From assembly GCA_033558025.1 (NCBI GenBank), contig JAUCEF010000014.1:2976001-3040000 (forward strand): 64,000 nucleotides of DNA, read 5' to 3'. The notes beneath the pieces are model-generated. The model was not told the origin of the DNA and ran no database searches. It saw only the letters and a program-made list of their open reading frames with translations. Source of the stretch: Phytophthora sp. 'mugwort' (Eukaryota; Oomycota; Peronosporomycetes; Peronosporales; Peronosporaceae). The translations under genes and the position numbers were made by a program. Below are positions 55,155 to 64,000 of the stretch, one piece after another; the first letter of the stretch is position 1; each line of letters begins with the position of its first letter.

Positions 55155-57640
55155 TTGGATGGTACCCTGGTTTTCTTTCTCGTTATCGAAACATCCCCTC
55201 ACACCCCAGTTAAGTCGAACTTCGCCCCGCCTTTACCTCGCATCTCGATCCGGCTTGATCGCTCCCTCTCTTCACAACTGAGGCCGCCTTTCTCACCGAT
55301 CTGGCCATTTCTTAGGGATCTGATATTCCTGTTTGACGCTTCTCCACAACCGCCCCCTGTCCGAAGTCGTTGCCGTACAGCGGCCACACTCCGGTCACAC
55401 TTCTCAATCGTTGCCCCAACAAGCCATCTACTCCCAATTCCATGGGTGTCGTGTCGATCTCGACTCTTACCGCGTTAGCCTGGTCTCCTCGCGAGCTGCT
55501 CTGGACCAAGCGACAGCGGAGAACTCCCGATCGGACACCGATGGGACTCAGTCAGCTGGCTCCGCGTAGAACTGGACGCAACCTTAGCAACTGTGACGCC
55601 TGGAGAACGAACTCCGCCAAGCCGCGATCAGGCCTGATCGGGTCGTTCCTTCCGCTCCGATAGCCGGTACGGGATCCGCGAGTCGGTCGACCGGTACCTC
55701 TACTGCTGACGGGCTTGTCCGCGAGCGTGATCAGCTTCGCGCGGAGTGGAATCAGCTTCAACTCGAGCGAGATCCCCTTCAAGCCGAGATCGATACCTTG
55801 CGACGTGGCCTATCTCCTTTACAATCTGATCTTGCGGCCGCGATCTGTGATCGGGATACAGATGCGACATAATCCGCCGACGTCCGTAAGTATCGTGATC
55901 TTCTGTCTGTCAAGTTAGCTGAGTAGTACCTAGCTCTCTCCTGCCAATTCTGAGATGCAGGTGTGGAGCTGAGTACATCTCGGCGGACCATTCGTGCGCT
56001 GGAAAATCAGATCGCAGATCTTCAGACCGCTTATCATCGGCTGCGTCAGACCCAAGACGAAATCGGCACGGGTGTCGATCTGGTCACCGAGTGTCTCGCC
56101 GAGGTGGTACTGCTAGTGAGCCCCAGTGTATCGGGTCCCCCTCGATCTGGGAAGCGGGAACCCAGCCGATCGGCTTCTTCTCCACCTGGTCCTTCGCCTA
56201 AGCGTCCGTTGCGTAGTCGGTCCGTTCCTGCTCCTGGCCACCCGGAATCCCCGACTACCCCGGCGCAAGGTTCAGGCAGCTCGGCTTCGGCGAGAGTCAC
56301 CTCTCTGGCCGAGTCCGAGCCTCAGCCAGAGATCGACGACGATGGTCCGGGGATCGACAGCGAAGAAGGTTCAGTTGCGTCCCGTACGAAGGCTCCCCCG
56401 TCCGTCGGACTGCCAGAACTGGGGGGAAGGTGAAGAAGACCAAGAGGAGGGCAGCGAATATCAAGCGTTGGCTGATTTGTCCCGGTCTCATTCTGAAGCT
56501 CGTCGCCGATCCGGCACACTCCCGGGCGGCGATGCTTCTCAACCGATCGACATAGCCGATCCTGGCATCCCCAAGGGCTCTCTACGTGAATCTGACGAAA
56601 CACCTGCGGCTCGTCAACTGGCGAGTCCTGGACACGCTGACCGCGGCAGTCCCGCAGCTGCTCAAACGGGATCGCCTGTTCAAGGTGGGCCTAGTTCCCC
56701 AAGTCCGCCTGCTTCTCCTTCTGGATCTGAAGGTTCCGCTGGATCCGATTTCGGAAGACCTCCGGCTACCCCTCCTCGATCTCCTCGGCGGCCATTGGTC
56801 CCGCCGCTATTCCCAGCCTCGATCTCACTGCCTGGGAACGGCCAGCCTCGTGCTCTTACTCAGGCCGAAACAGATCCGTGGCCGACGATGATTTTGAGTC
56901 AGCTTTAAGTAACCGCCTTAATATGGCGTACCTTGACCGCCCTGCTCCCGATCCCTTCTGGTTGGCTGTTCCCGCGGCGCGTGCGAGGAGTCCACGCCCC
57001 CAAGGCCGGTACCGACTATCTGGACAACTTGATTACTGGTCCAAACATCACGGTCTTGATCGCCGCTCGACCTTGGGAGGTGTTGGATAACCCGGAGGAG
57101 ACCCTGACCTTCGATCTGCCGCTCCATCGCAGATCGAATACCACTCTCGCCCAGATCACGAATTCTTATCTCGCTATCGAGCGACGACATCTCCAAGCTT
57201 ATTGGGAGACGACTCATTTTTTATCTTCCGATCACCGCTGAACAGCGTCGTGACCCAGTGCCGGAGCAGTACCATTATGGCCGACGTCAGAGGCGGGTTC
57301 GAGCGGACGACAGCTGGCGAGCGTTACTCCGTTCATTTCCTCTGATGATGCGTGAGCGGTGGGCCCATCGGTATCTATTACTCGATCCTTTTTTTTTCCT
57401 TCACCTTCCGACCACGACGGACGATGGGACTTGGTATCCAGGTCGGTCTCACGGGCAGCCAACCTTGCTGACCCCGATCTTCACCGAGCTGAACCTGGTG
57501 ACCTTCTGGAGGCCCTACGTGAAGCTAACACCGCCGATCCCTGGCGCAACCAATTTCGTGATCGGCCTATGGAACCTCCGGCGTACCGGATCGGTCGACT
57601 TCGGAACAAGTTCGACCCTTGATTCGGTTCGTTCTACCCT
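55155..57640 (+). pseudogene. Forward Gypsy gag-like region, degraded
   Basis: Several frames form one decayed protein region. Near 55720-55925 is a coiled coil (EWNQLQLERDPLQAEIDTL) with an internal stop. At 55963-56433 come more helices (IRALENQIADLQTAYHRLRQ) and a Pro/Ser-rich linker (GKREPSRSASSPPGPSPK). Near 56480-56905 is a disordered region. Near 56930-57240 is a folded block with PWEVLDNPEETLTFDLPL and SYLAIERRHLQAYW, continuing past a frameshift to about 57620. The arrangement fits the gag of a large oomycete Gypsy element. No zinc knuckle or protease was seen, and the exact family is not recognised. Confidence 0.5.
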
Positions 57641-58400
57641 TGGCTCTGAACTTCCATCCCGACAATTTCGTGTGAAGCGGCCGTTCATGAGTAGGTCTCC
57701 ATGCCTTCATCTTAGCAATTCTTCTTTTCATCCATCCATATTTATTTCCGTCTTGACTGCTTTTGGTCTCCATGCATCCTACTACTTCATCTGGAGCTTA
57801 TCCGAGCCGGATTTTCTTCTTCAGTTTCTCACAATCTCATGCAGATTTACATGCATAACGTCACACATCACCCGTTTCCCCCGATCTATGGCCTTCCCAT
57901 ACATCCTTCTTCCGATCCGTCATCGCGGTGACCAACTCGCCGCGATCCCTCGATCTCACTATTCCTCGTGGGACGGCATCACACCGAAACGATTCCGGTT
58001 ACTGTCTCCGAAGGAAATCGTGAAGGAGTGCTGCGCAGTTGAGATCGGCTTTATGTACCCAGCTGGGGTCTGAATATTCTTTCGAATGTACCAGATATTC
58101 CCGATAGATCCGTCCTACCGAGTTCTTCTACCTGACCTCAAATCAGTGATCTTCTCCACTTCGTATTCGTCTACCTCTTGACCCGGCGTTCAGCTATCTT
58201 CGGGTAACAGAGTTTCGTCAAGATTCAGTCGATCCGAGACTGGTACAGTCAGCTCGATCTGTGACCGATCTGGGAATTCCTTGACCAACTTCACTTGGAC
58301 ACATTTACAATCGGGAAGAGCCGATACTCCGTTCCGGCAATCTCGAGGCGCAGTGAATATTCGTTGATCTTCTCTGCAACTCGGAAATGACCATACCGCA
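57641..58400. other. No recognisable gene
   Basis: An open plus-strand frame continues to 58073 but its sequence is not domain-like. The rest is short frames. Confidence 0.4.
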
Positions 58401-58406
58401 GATGTG

Positions 58407-60300
58407 CTACTTACGCGCGTATCCTTCCTTCACGCGATCCAGATACAGCCAAACTTGAGATCCGGCTTCGATCTGATGTGGATCAGCCTCTTCATTATGC
58501 CGATCGGCTCGATCTGAGATCGCCTCCTTCAGCTTGACATTATTTGTATCCTTGCCGTTGTGTAATAATGCTGGATCAGATACCTCCATCTCCCGGGATC
58601 TCGATCTCGGGTGTGAATACATGCCCAAATGTATCGTGGCTTCCAATGTCGATCTGGGTCCCATCCGTGTACTAGATAGAATGGTGTATCCCCTCGCACC
58701 CGATCTTGGGCCGTGTTGGTCGTAAACGTCAGTCGCTCCGCGTACTCATCCCAATGCTGCTGGTTGAGGTTTTGACATCTTTTTAAAGTTCGAGTTATGG
58801 TCTGTACCATCCGTTCCGCTGTTCCGTTTGCTTGTGGTCGTACGTCATCGTCGCCCTCTGCCGCTGTCCGAGGATCTTACTAAACGCTCGGAAGAAGTCA
58901 TGAACCGGGGTTCTCGATCGTGGCGGATCGCCTCGCTAGCACCAAATCTCCGGAAGACGCACTCCTCGTATGACTCGGCGCTCGTTTGAGCCGTTCTAGA
59001 CGCTTGCCTTCGCGATCACATATCCTGTGAACAGATCTACCCAGATCAGTAGTTCGATGTTGCCCTTGAACGACTTCGGCAGTGAGGGTATGTCTGTAGG
59101 TTCCCAGGCGATTCTCCTTTGATCGTGGGACGACCCTTTCAAGTTTCGCAGTCTACACATTCACCCATATATCTCTGCACACCGTGATATATATTTTTAT
59201 ATATATAAACCTCTCCAGTGGAAATGATCCCTGATCCGTTGATATGTACGACCAATCCCCTGATGACTGCCTTTTTTTCAACGCTCGCATGATAGTGATA
59301 CAAGATATCAAGGTGGAGTGTCTCGGGCGCGACCAGCCTCATCATCATTCTGTCCCGATCTACTTTCAACCTCTTGGTAGGCAGACAGTACAACAGCAGA
59401 TCGTTGTCTTCGACGTCATAGTCCGACGCTATTTTGTCATACAGTCTAGCCTGACCTTGTGTCAGATCGGTCACATCTCCTGTCAGATACTTCTTCAAAC
59501 TTGCTATCCACACTTCCTCGTCTTGGGCCTCTCGGATACGATCGACTGGAGATCTCTCACAAAAACCTCGTCCAAAACTATCGGTCAGTGCACGGATCTG
59601 GTCCCTGATCGGGTAGCTACTGGCGAGATCCGCGCCGCGATGTCCTCCGATCTGATCATTAGAATCTCATCCAGACGATTCAGCGTGACCAGATCCTGAT
59701 ACGCCTCCACCTCGTTGACGATCACTCCTTGCTGACGCTGCAGCGCAGCGCTGTCTAAACTGTCCGCACTAGCATTCCAGTCGCACTTCACGTGTAACAG
59801 TTCATGGTCTAACCAAACTTTGAGCCGATCCAAGGGCTTCTGCCTCAACAGCGTCAAATCCGGGTGCATTTCAGTCGATCTTGCCTCGTACTTGTTTAAC
59901 GCCCCTAGGATCTCGTCTTCTCCCTTGGTACATCTCTCGATCCTGAGCGTCCATGGCGACAGGAGAGCAGCCCATTGACCTAATCGTCCTTGAAGGCTGG
60001 GCGATCTGAAGAGCCATGCCAACGTCGAGTGTCTGGTCAGGATCTGGATCTGTATTCCGACCAACATGTTGTAGTTCAGATCTAAGATCCGCAACAAGGC
60101 CAACACCTCCTTCTCTATCAGATTGTAGTTGAGTTTATTCGACTTCAATGTACGACTCGCGAACATCACTGGGTAGTACACGCGATCGTGCTCTTGCATC
60201 AGAGCGGCCGAGATCGCCCACTCACTGGCATAAACAACTACCACAGGTTGACGATCTGGATCGAAATGACGCAAGATCGCAGTGGCGGCGATCTTCTCCT
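58407..60300 (-). pseudogene. Gypsy pol fragment: RNase H and integrase, reverse
   Basis: Minus-strand blocks in order. At 60274-59585 is the RNase H domain attached to RT (VVVVYASEWAISAAL, SRTLKSNKLNYNLIEKEVLALL, LTRHSTLAWLF); the catalytic Asp of Y-A-S-D is Glu here. At 59513-59139 is the integrase HHCC zinc domain (ILYHYHASVEKK to GECVDCET). At 58810-58407 is the end of the integrase core and the C-terminal domain (HWDEYAERLTFTTNTAQD, GSQVWLYLDRVKEGYARK). Frameshifts and stops separate the blocks. The polymerase part of RT is absent; the fragment ends at a perfect hairpin near 60306. Confidence 0.8.
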
Positions 60301-60305
60301 ATAAT

Positions 60306-60366
60306 AGAAGTGGATTCGGGCATACCGATCCTTCAACAAAGGATCGGTATGCCCGAATCCACTTCT
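60306..60366. repeat. Perfect 28-bp inverted repeat with 5-base loop
   Basis: Arm 60306-60333 (AGAAGTGGATTC..., ending CCTT) and its exact complement 60339-60366 around CAACA. The Gypsy pol fragment ends at its left arm. The right arm continues a minus-strand frame with KWIRAYRSFVEG, so this is probably a fold-back junction and not a terminator. Confidence 0.9.
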
Positions 60367-60474
60367 CGTCCGCTGCGCTCAGGCCCGTTTTCGGTTGATC
60401 AGGTAGGGGACAGCCGGATCCATCTGGATCAGGAACGTCAAGATCAGGAGTAAGCTGTGAGCCTGGAGAGGCAA

Positions 60475-61073
60475 ATGATGAAACTGGAGCGGGAGCTGGC
60501 AAAGGCGGAAGTAATTATCACCGACGTTCGCCCGCAGTTGGAGTGCGTGGGGATGGTGAATGAGCGGTCGCCCTCTATTTCAGAAAGCGGTGGCGAATCT
60601 ACTTCTCGAATGACCCCTGATATTTGCAAGCAGTAGTTAGACACGTTTTGGGAGCGTTTGTTGAAGCAAGACTCGGCACTGAAGCGCAAGGAAGCGGATA
60701 CGTCTGCATTAATCAATGATATTTCGCACCTAGAGAAGCGACTATCCGACAAGCAAGCTGCACTGAGCAAACAAACACAGGAGCAAGGCGACGATCGCCA
60801 ATGATGCACGGCCATGCCGGCGGCCTACAATTTTGAAAGAGATGAGCCGGCTCGTACTAACACTCAAGGAGCAATATATGTAAAATGGATACTGGCAAAA
60901 TGCGAACCGCGACTAAACTAAGTAGTGAGCTGAACGCGAGGAAAGCTGCACAGGTATCACTAAAAAAGCCCTTCGCAGTGAGACCAAACACTCGAACTGA
61001 TGTCGAACATGAGCGCCAAGTCGTAGCGGAACTGGTGCTCGCTATTTCGCGACTGAAGATCAAGCTGGATTAG
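60475..61073 (+). pseudogene. Coiled-coil protein remnant
   Basis: From ATG 60475 one frame reads 109 codons to TGA 60802 with a single internal TAG at 60634-60636. The parts on both sides are coiled coil in character (MKLERELAKAEVI before, LEKRLSDKQAALSKQ after). A further frame at 60885-61073 reads SSELNARKAAQVSLKKPF and EHERQVVAELVLAISRLKI and may be a later exon or shifted continuation. No family recognised. The single stop in an otherwise good frame suggests recent loss or a mis-called exon boundary. Confidence 0.45.
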
Positions 61074-61688
61074 GAATGTATTTTGACATTGAGCAGCTTG
61101 CTAAGTGTACACGCTCCCAACAAACATGGTACGCTAACACAAAAAACGGACTTAATCGATGGTCGACGTCAACAAATTGAATGCATTACCCGAAGGACGA
61201 CCCAACTCGATGAAGTCTAGAGTGTGAGGAGCTCGTAGACGACCACTCTAGACTCGAAATGTTTTCGTCGATCCGAAATCGTTTATGGCTTGGCGCTGGA
61301 ACCGATGGTGATATGTTTGAGCACAAGTATTCCAGTGTTTGCCAAACGATTCGAGCTTTAACATGTAACCCCCCCCAAAAAAGCATAGTTTGCTTCCTGA
61401 CGCGTATTCTCACTTAGATTAATAACAGCCAGTAGCACTTTTTGAAATGCTGAATTCCTTGCAACATTCTGCTTTTGAAAGCTGAAAGACTCGTACGCGA
61501 AGAGACTCGCCTAGAGACTCGAGACGCGCTACTGTATAACAAAAATGCAATGACGTGGCGGCAACTTCAACATGACCATGTTGTCGCCTATAATCGTACT
61601 TAGTACCTACACCACGGTTCCCATTGAATATTCCCGACATCCCATAGAAACCTGGGTATCGCTCGCCCCCCTGCTCTTCTCCGCCGCG
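61074..61688. other. No recognisable gene; UNC-50 upstream region
   Basis: Short frames only, with a C7A6 run near 61371. The part after about 61570 probably holds the promoter and 5' leader of the following gene. Confidence 0.4.
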
Positions 61689-62746
61689 ATGCTGTCGCCT
61701 ACGACGCAGTCAGAGGAGATCATGCAGCCAAGCACGAGCATCGACATGAAATACGTTTTGTCATCCGATCCGCTGGGCGGTGGTGACCGCCACAGGCACA
61801 AAAAGAAGCCCAAGCGCGCGGGTGCCGACGTATTCCGTTCCTGCTCCATTTTCCCCGAGTATTTCACGCGCGTCTTGGACTACCGCCAGATGGACCTGGA
61901 CGCCACCTTTTACCAGATGGTTACGCTCTGTGTGCAGCCCACCAAAGTCTACAAGAGCGCCTACTACCGCAAGCAGACCAAGAACCGCTGGGCGCGAGAT
62001 GATCCGGCGTTTGCGGCCATCCAGTTCGCCTTCCTGCTCGTAGCCACGGTGGCTTGGGCTATCGCCTTCCGCGTGGACAACGTCGCCAAGTATGCGTCGC
62101 TGCTGTTCCATGCGGTGGTTGTTGAGTGGCTCGGCTTTGGCCTTGTCATCTCGACGCTCTGTTGGTGGGTCGCCAACCACCAACTTCGGCAGCGGAATAA
62201 GTGCGTGCAGTTAGTTGGGTGACTTTGTTTTCTGTTTATTAGTAAGGGTGTCCACTGATGATATCAATGTTTCTTTTTGACAACAGTCTCGGGATGGGGG
62301 ACGCGCTGTACGTGGAGCAGCGCGTGGAGTGGCAGTTTGCGTTCGACATCCACTGCAACTCGTTCTTCATCCTGTTCCTGTTCCTCTATGTGCTTCAGTT
62401 TCTATTGGCACCGGTACTGGCGTCGGAGTCGTTCGTGATGCTGCTGGTGGGCAACCTGCTGTACTCGCTGGGCTGGGGTTTCTACACTTACATCACCTTT
62501 CTTGGGTATATGGGTACGCTACGCTGATTGCATCGCTCCTACTGACGATCAATGGACACTGACCCCTTCTGCTGATGGTATTGTTGTTGTTCATTAGCGC
62601 TTCCTTTCCTACACCGGACGGAGCAGTTGCTGTTGCCGCTCATCGTAGTGCTTGCACTCTTCATATCGACACTGGTACTGCAGGCGGTGTTCGGCGCGCA
62701 GATCAATTTCGCGCACATTTCGACACACTATTATTATGCTCCGTAG
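61689..62746 (+). CDS. UNC50: UNC-50 family membrane protein, three exons
   Basis: Exons 61689-62200, 62287-62513 and 62598-62746, with GT-AG introns of 86 and 84 bp, give 295 residues (animal UNC-50 about 260). Conserved blocks are RVLDYRQMDLDATFYQM, then YYRKQTKNRWARDDPAF near residues 95-110, VEWQFAFDIHCNSFF after the first intron, YTYITFLGY before the second and ALPFLHRTEQLL after it. Four to five hydrophobic segments follow the R-D-D-P motif. The family (yeast Gmh1) resides in Golgi membranes and is linked to Arf-GEF function and receptor trafficking. A start at 61572 is also in frame, but ATG 61689 has the better context and the extra 39 residues look unconserved. Confidence 0.9.
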
Positions 62747-63070
62747 CATGGAGCAAAGTTCGTCTAAGTGTAGCGAGCAAACAGCGGGCATTAGATGTTT
62801 CCTGAATTTCTATACGTGACGAGATGTCGCCGTGCTCGGTCGGATAGGCTACATGACGGGTATTGCTGTGATTCGCCTTGAAGAGCTATCGATAGGCCCT
62901 ATGACAGCTGTGTACGTATATTTGAAGGTGTGGTATCCTGGCAGATAGAAATGCAATATGACGACATAGTATCTGGTATTCGTACTAGCGTTTATTAGTA
63001 ATAAGGACCTGCACCCACGCTCAAAAACTGCGAGCTCTCTTCTTCCTGCTGATAATTGAGCTCAGGATTC
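62747..63070. other. Convergent intergenic region
   Basis: 324 bp between the stops of UNC-50 and the pectin acetylesterase; 3' ends only, no further feature seen. Confidence 0.6.
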
Positions 63071-64000
63071 CTACTGGAAGAGCATCGAGATGAACACGGC
63101 AACCATCGTGAACAGAGCGCCGTTGAGGCTAACTGCGGCCGACTCCTCCAAGGACGACCCAGCAACGCTACCGCTGGCCGACAGCGAACCGGCCGAGGCG
63201 GCGGCGTCAAGCGACGAGTTAGTCGTCAACCAGTCCTTCAGGAAATCACCCAAGAGCTCGCCTCCGGGGGTACGGGTAGCGTTGTGGTAATAGTCGTTCA
63301 CCGTGAAGTAAACATGCTGACTTCTGTTCACGTAGAACGTTGAGACCTCATCGCTGATGTTCTTGTACACATTGATGATAGCCGTCATATTCTGCAGACA
63401 CAAACAAAATTAGTGACTAGCGCACAAACAATATATCTGCTGAGTTTTACAAGTAAACTACGCACCGAGTAGAAGTCCTCGCCACTGATGAGGTTCTTGA
63501 ACGGGTAGCCGAGGATGCCTTCCTCTACGAGCTGGTAGAAGTAGCGCTGGGTCTCGTCGTACATGCTGTTGAGGAAGAGCCACTGGGCGGCCGGTACATC
63601 TTCAATCATGTAGGACATCATCTCAGCCACAGTCAGCTCGTTGTCCTCGCACTGGTCCCACAGCTTGGCCGTCACCTTGAGGTCCAGGTCGCACGTGCCA
63701 TAGTACGAAATGAGCTTGCCAGCCGTGTAGTCGCTGGGCAGCACACCGACGTAGCTGTCGCTGAGCACCGAGTAACGGATGCTGTTCTCCTCGACCTGCC
63801 ACATATCGGCCACGAGAGCGCTGAGCGCCTGAGCGCCGAGAGCGCCGGCACTATAACCACTGATGATGATCTCCTCTGGGTTCGGATAGTTCTCTACGGC
63901 CCAGTCGAGGACTGCCTTCGTGTTATTGAAGCCAACTTGATGCAGGGTCATGTTGTGGCCCAGGCACTCGGGCATGTTAAGCAGCGAGTATAGGGAGCTA
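63071..64000 (-). CDS. Pectin acetylesterase-like secreted enzyme, GPI-anchored, 5' part missing
   Basis: Minus strand, two exons in view: 63466-64000 (open at the window edge) and 63071-63391, joined by a 74-bp GT-AG intron in phase 0. It belongs to the PAE/Notum carboxylesterase family, which removes acetyl groups from pectin. Seen: NMPECLGHNMT, then NNTKAVLDWAVENYPNPEE, the nucleophile motif ISGYSAGALGAQ, the acid region SVLSDSYVGVLP, and a candidate catalytic His in RSQHVYFTVNDYY. The C-terminus has a Ser/Ala-rich linker and a final hydrophobic segment (FTMVAVFISMLF), the form of a GPI-anchor signal, so the enzyme is probably held at the cell surface or wall. Signal peptide and first half lie outside the window. 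Confidence 0.85.

Noticed and set aside
57258..58073. 271-codon plus-strand frame as a host gene
   Set aside because: The first third continues the decayed Gypsy gag; the rest lacks domain character and no conserved family is visible.
61607..62183. Minus-strand frames opposite UNC-50
   Set aside because: Shadows of the UNC-50 exon, which has clear family motifs on the plus strand.

Overview
The window looks like a gene-poor, transposon-packed stretch of an oomycete nuclear genome, most likely Phytophthora or a close relative. The evidence is two families of Ty1/Copia elements plus degraded Gypsy elements of the kind seen in Peronosporales, short GT-AG introns of 74-86 bp in the host genes, and a host gene set at the right end: a UNC-50 homologue, a TPR co-chaperone-like protein and a secreted GPI-type pectin acetylesterase. 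Assignment is by eye; no database search was run.

Left two thirds (1-44782). This is a nest of Copia elements from two families. C1 has LTRs of about 326-359 bp, gag motif CTYCGKVGH and protease DSGATHHI. C2 has LTRs of 313 or 354 bp, gag motif CHYCGEHGH and protease DSGATQHM. From 1 to 13448 at least three C1 units stand head to tail and share LTRs. This array sits in the gag of a reverse C2 element (13449-14672). That element sits in the gag of a C1 host element whose parts are at 19471-20511 and 25258-28287. The host is itself inside a reverse C1 element (28288-30141), which is inside a forward C1 element (30142-33785), which is inside a reverse C1 fragment (33786-34831). Two further events decorate the nest. 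A complete C1 insertion (20512-25257) has a perfect 5-bp target duplication GTCAA. A C2 copy (14673-19470) has its 5' end inverted exactly at a CTAAC/GTTAG duplication, which is the signature of self-integration. To the right are another C2 element with both LTRs (34832-39535), a second, reverse C1 tandem (39536-42217) and a broken C2 fragment (42218-44782). Most gag-pol frames carry one to four lesions, but the pol frames at 14673-18700, 25258-27921 and 30142-33435 are open.

AT-rich island (44783-46829). Base composition changes abruptly. The island holds a frameshifted fragment resembling the penton (minor capsid) protein of Polinton-like viruses, a 41-residue GIY-YIG nuclease start, a long frame with one stop, a cysteine-rich zinc-binding protein and a tRNA T-arm-like remnant. 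I read it as a decayed endogenous DNA-virus insertion, without certainty.

Right part (46830-64000). It contains a degraded reverse Gypsy gag, two related Gypsy-type LTR copies (48801 and 53696), a pogo-like transposase tail, an Uma2-type nuclease fragment, a three-exon TPR gene on the minus strand, GATC-rich repeats, a degraded forward Gypsy gag, a reverse Gypsy pol fragment ending at a perfect 28-bp hairpin, and a coiled-coil pseudogene. The last 2.5 kb is ordinary host sequence: UNC-50 on the plus strand and, convergent with it, the 3' part of a pectin acetylesterase gene.
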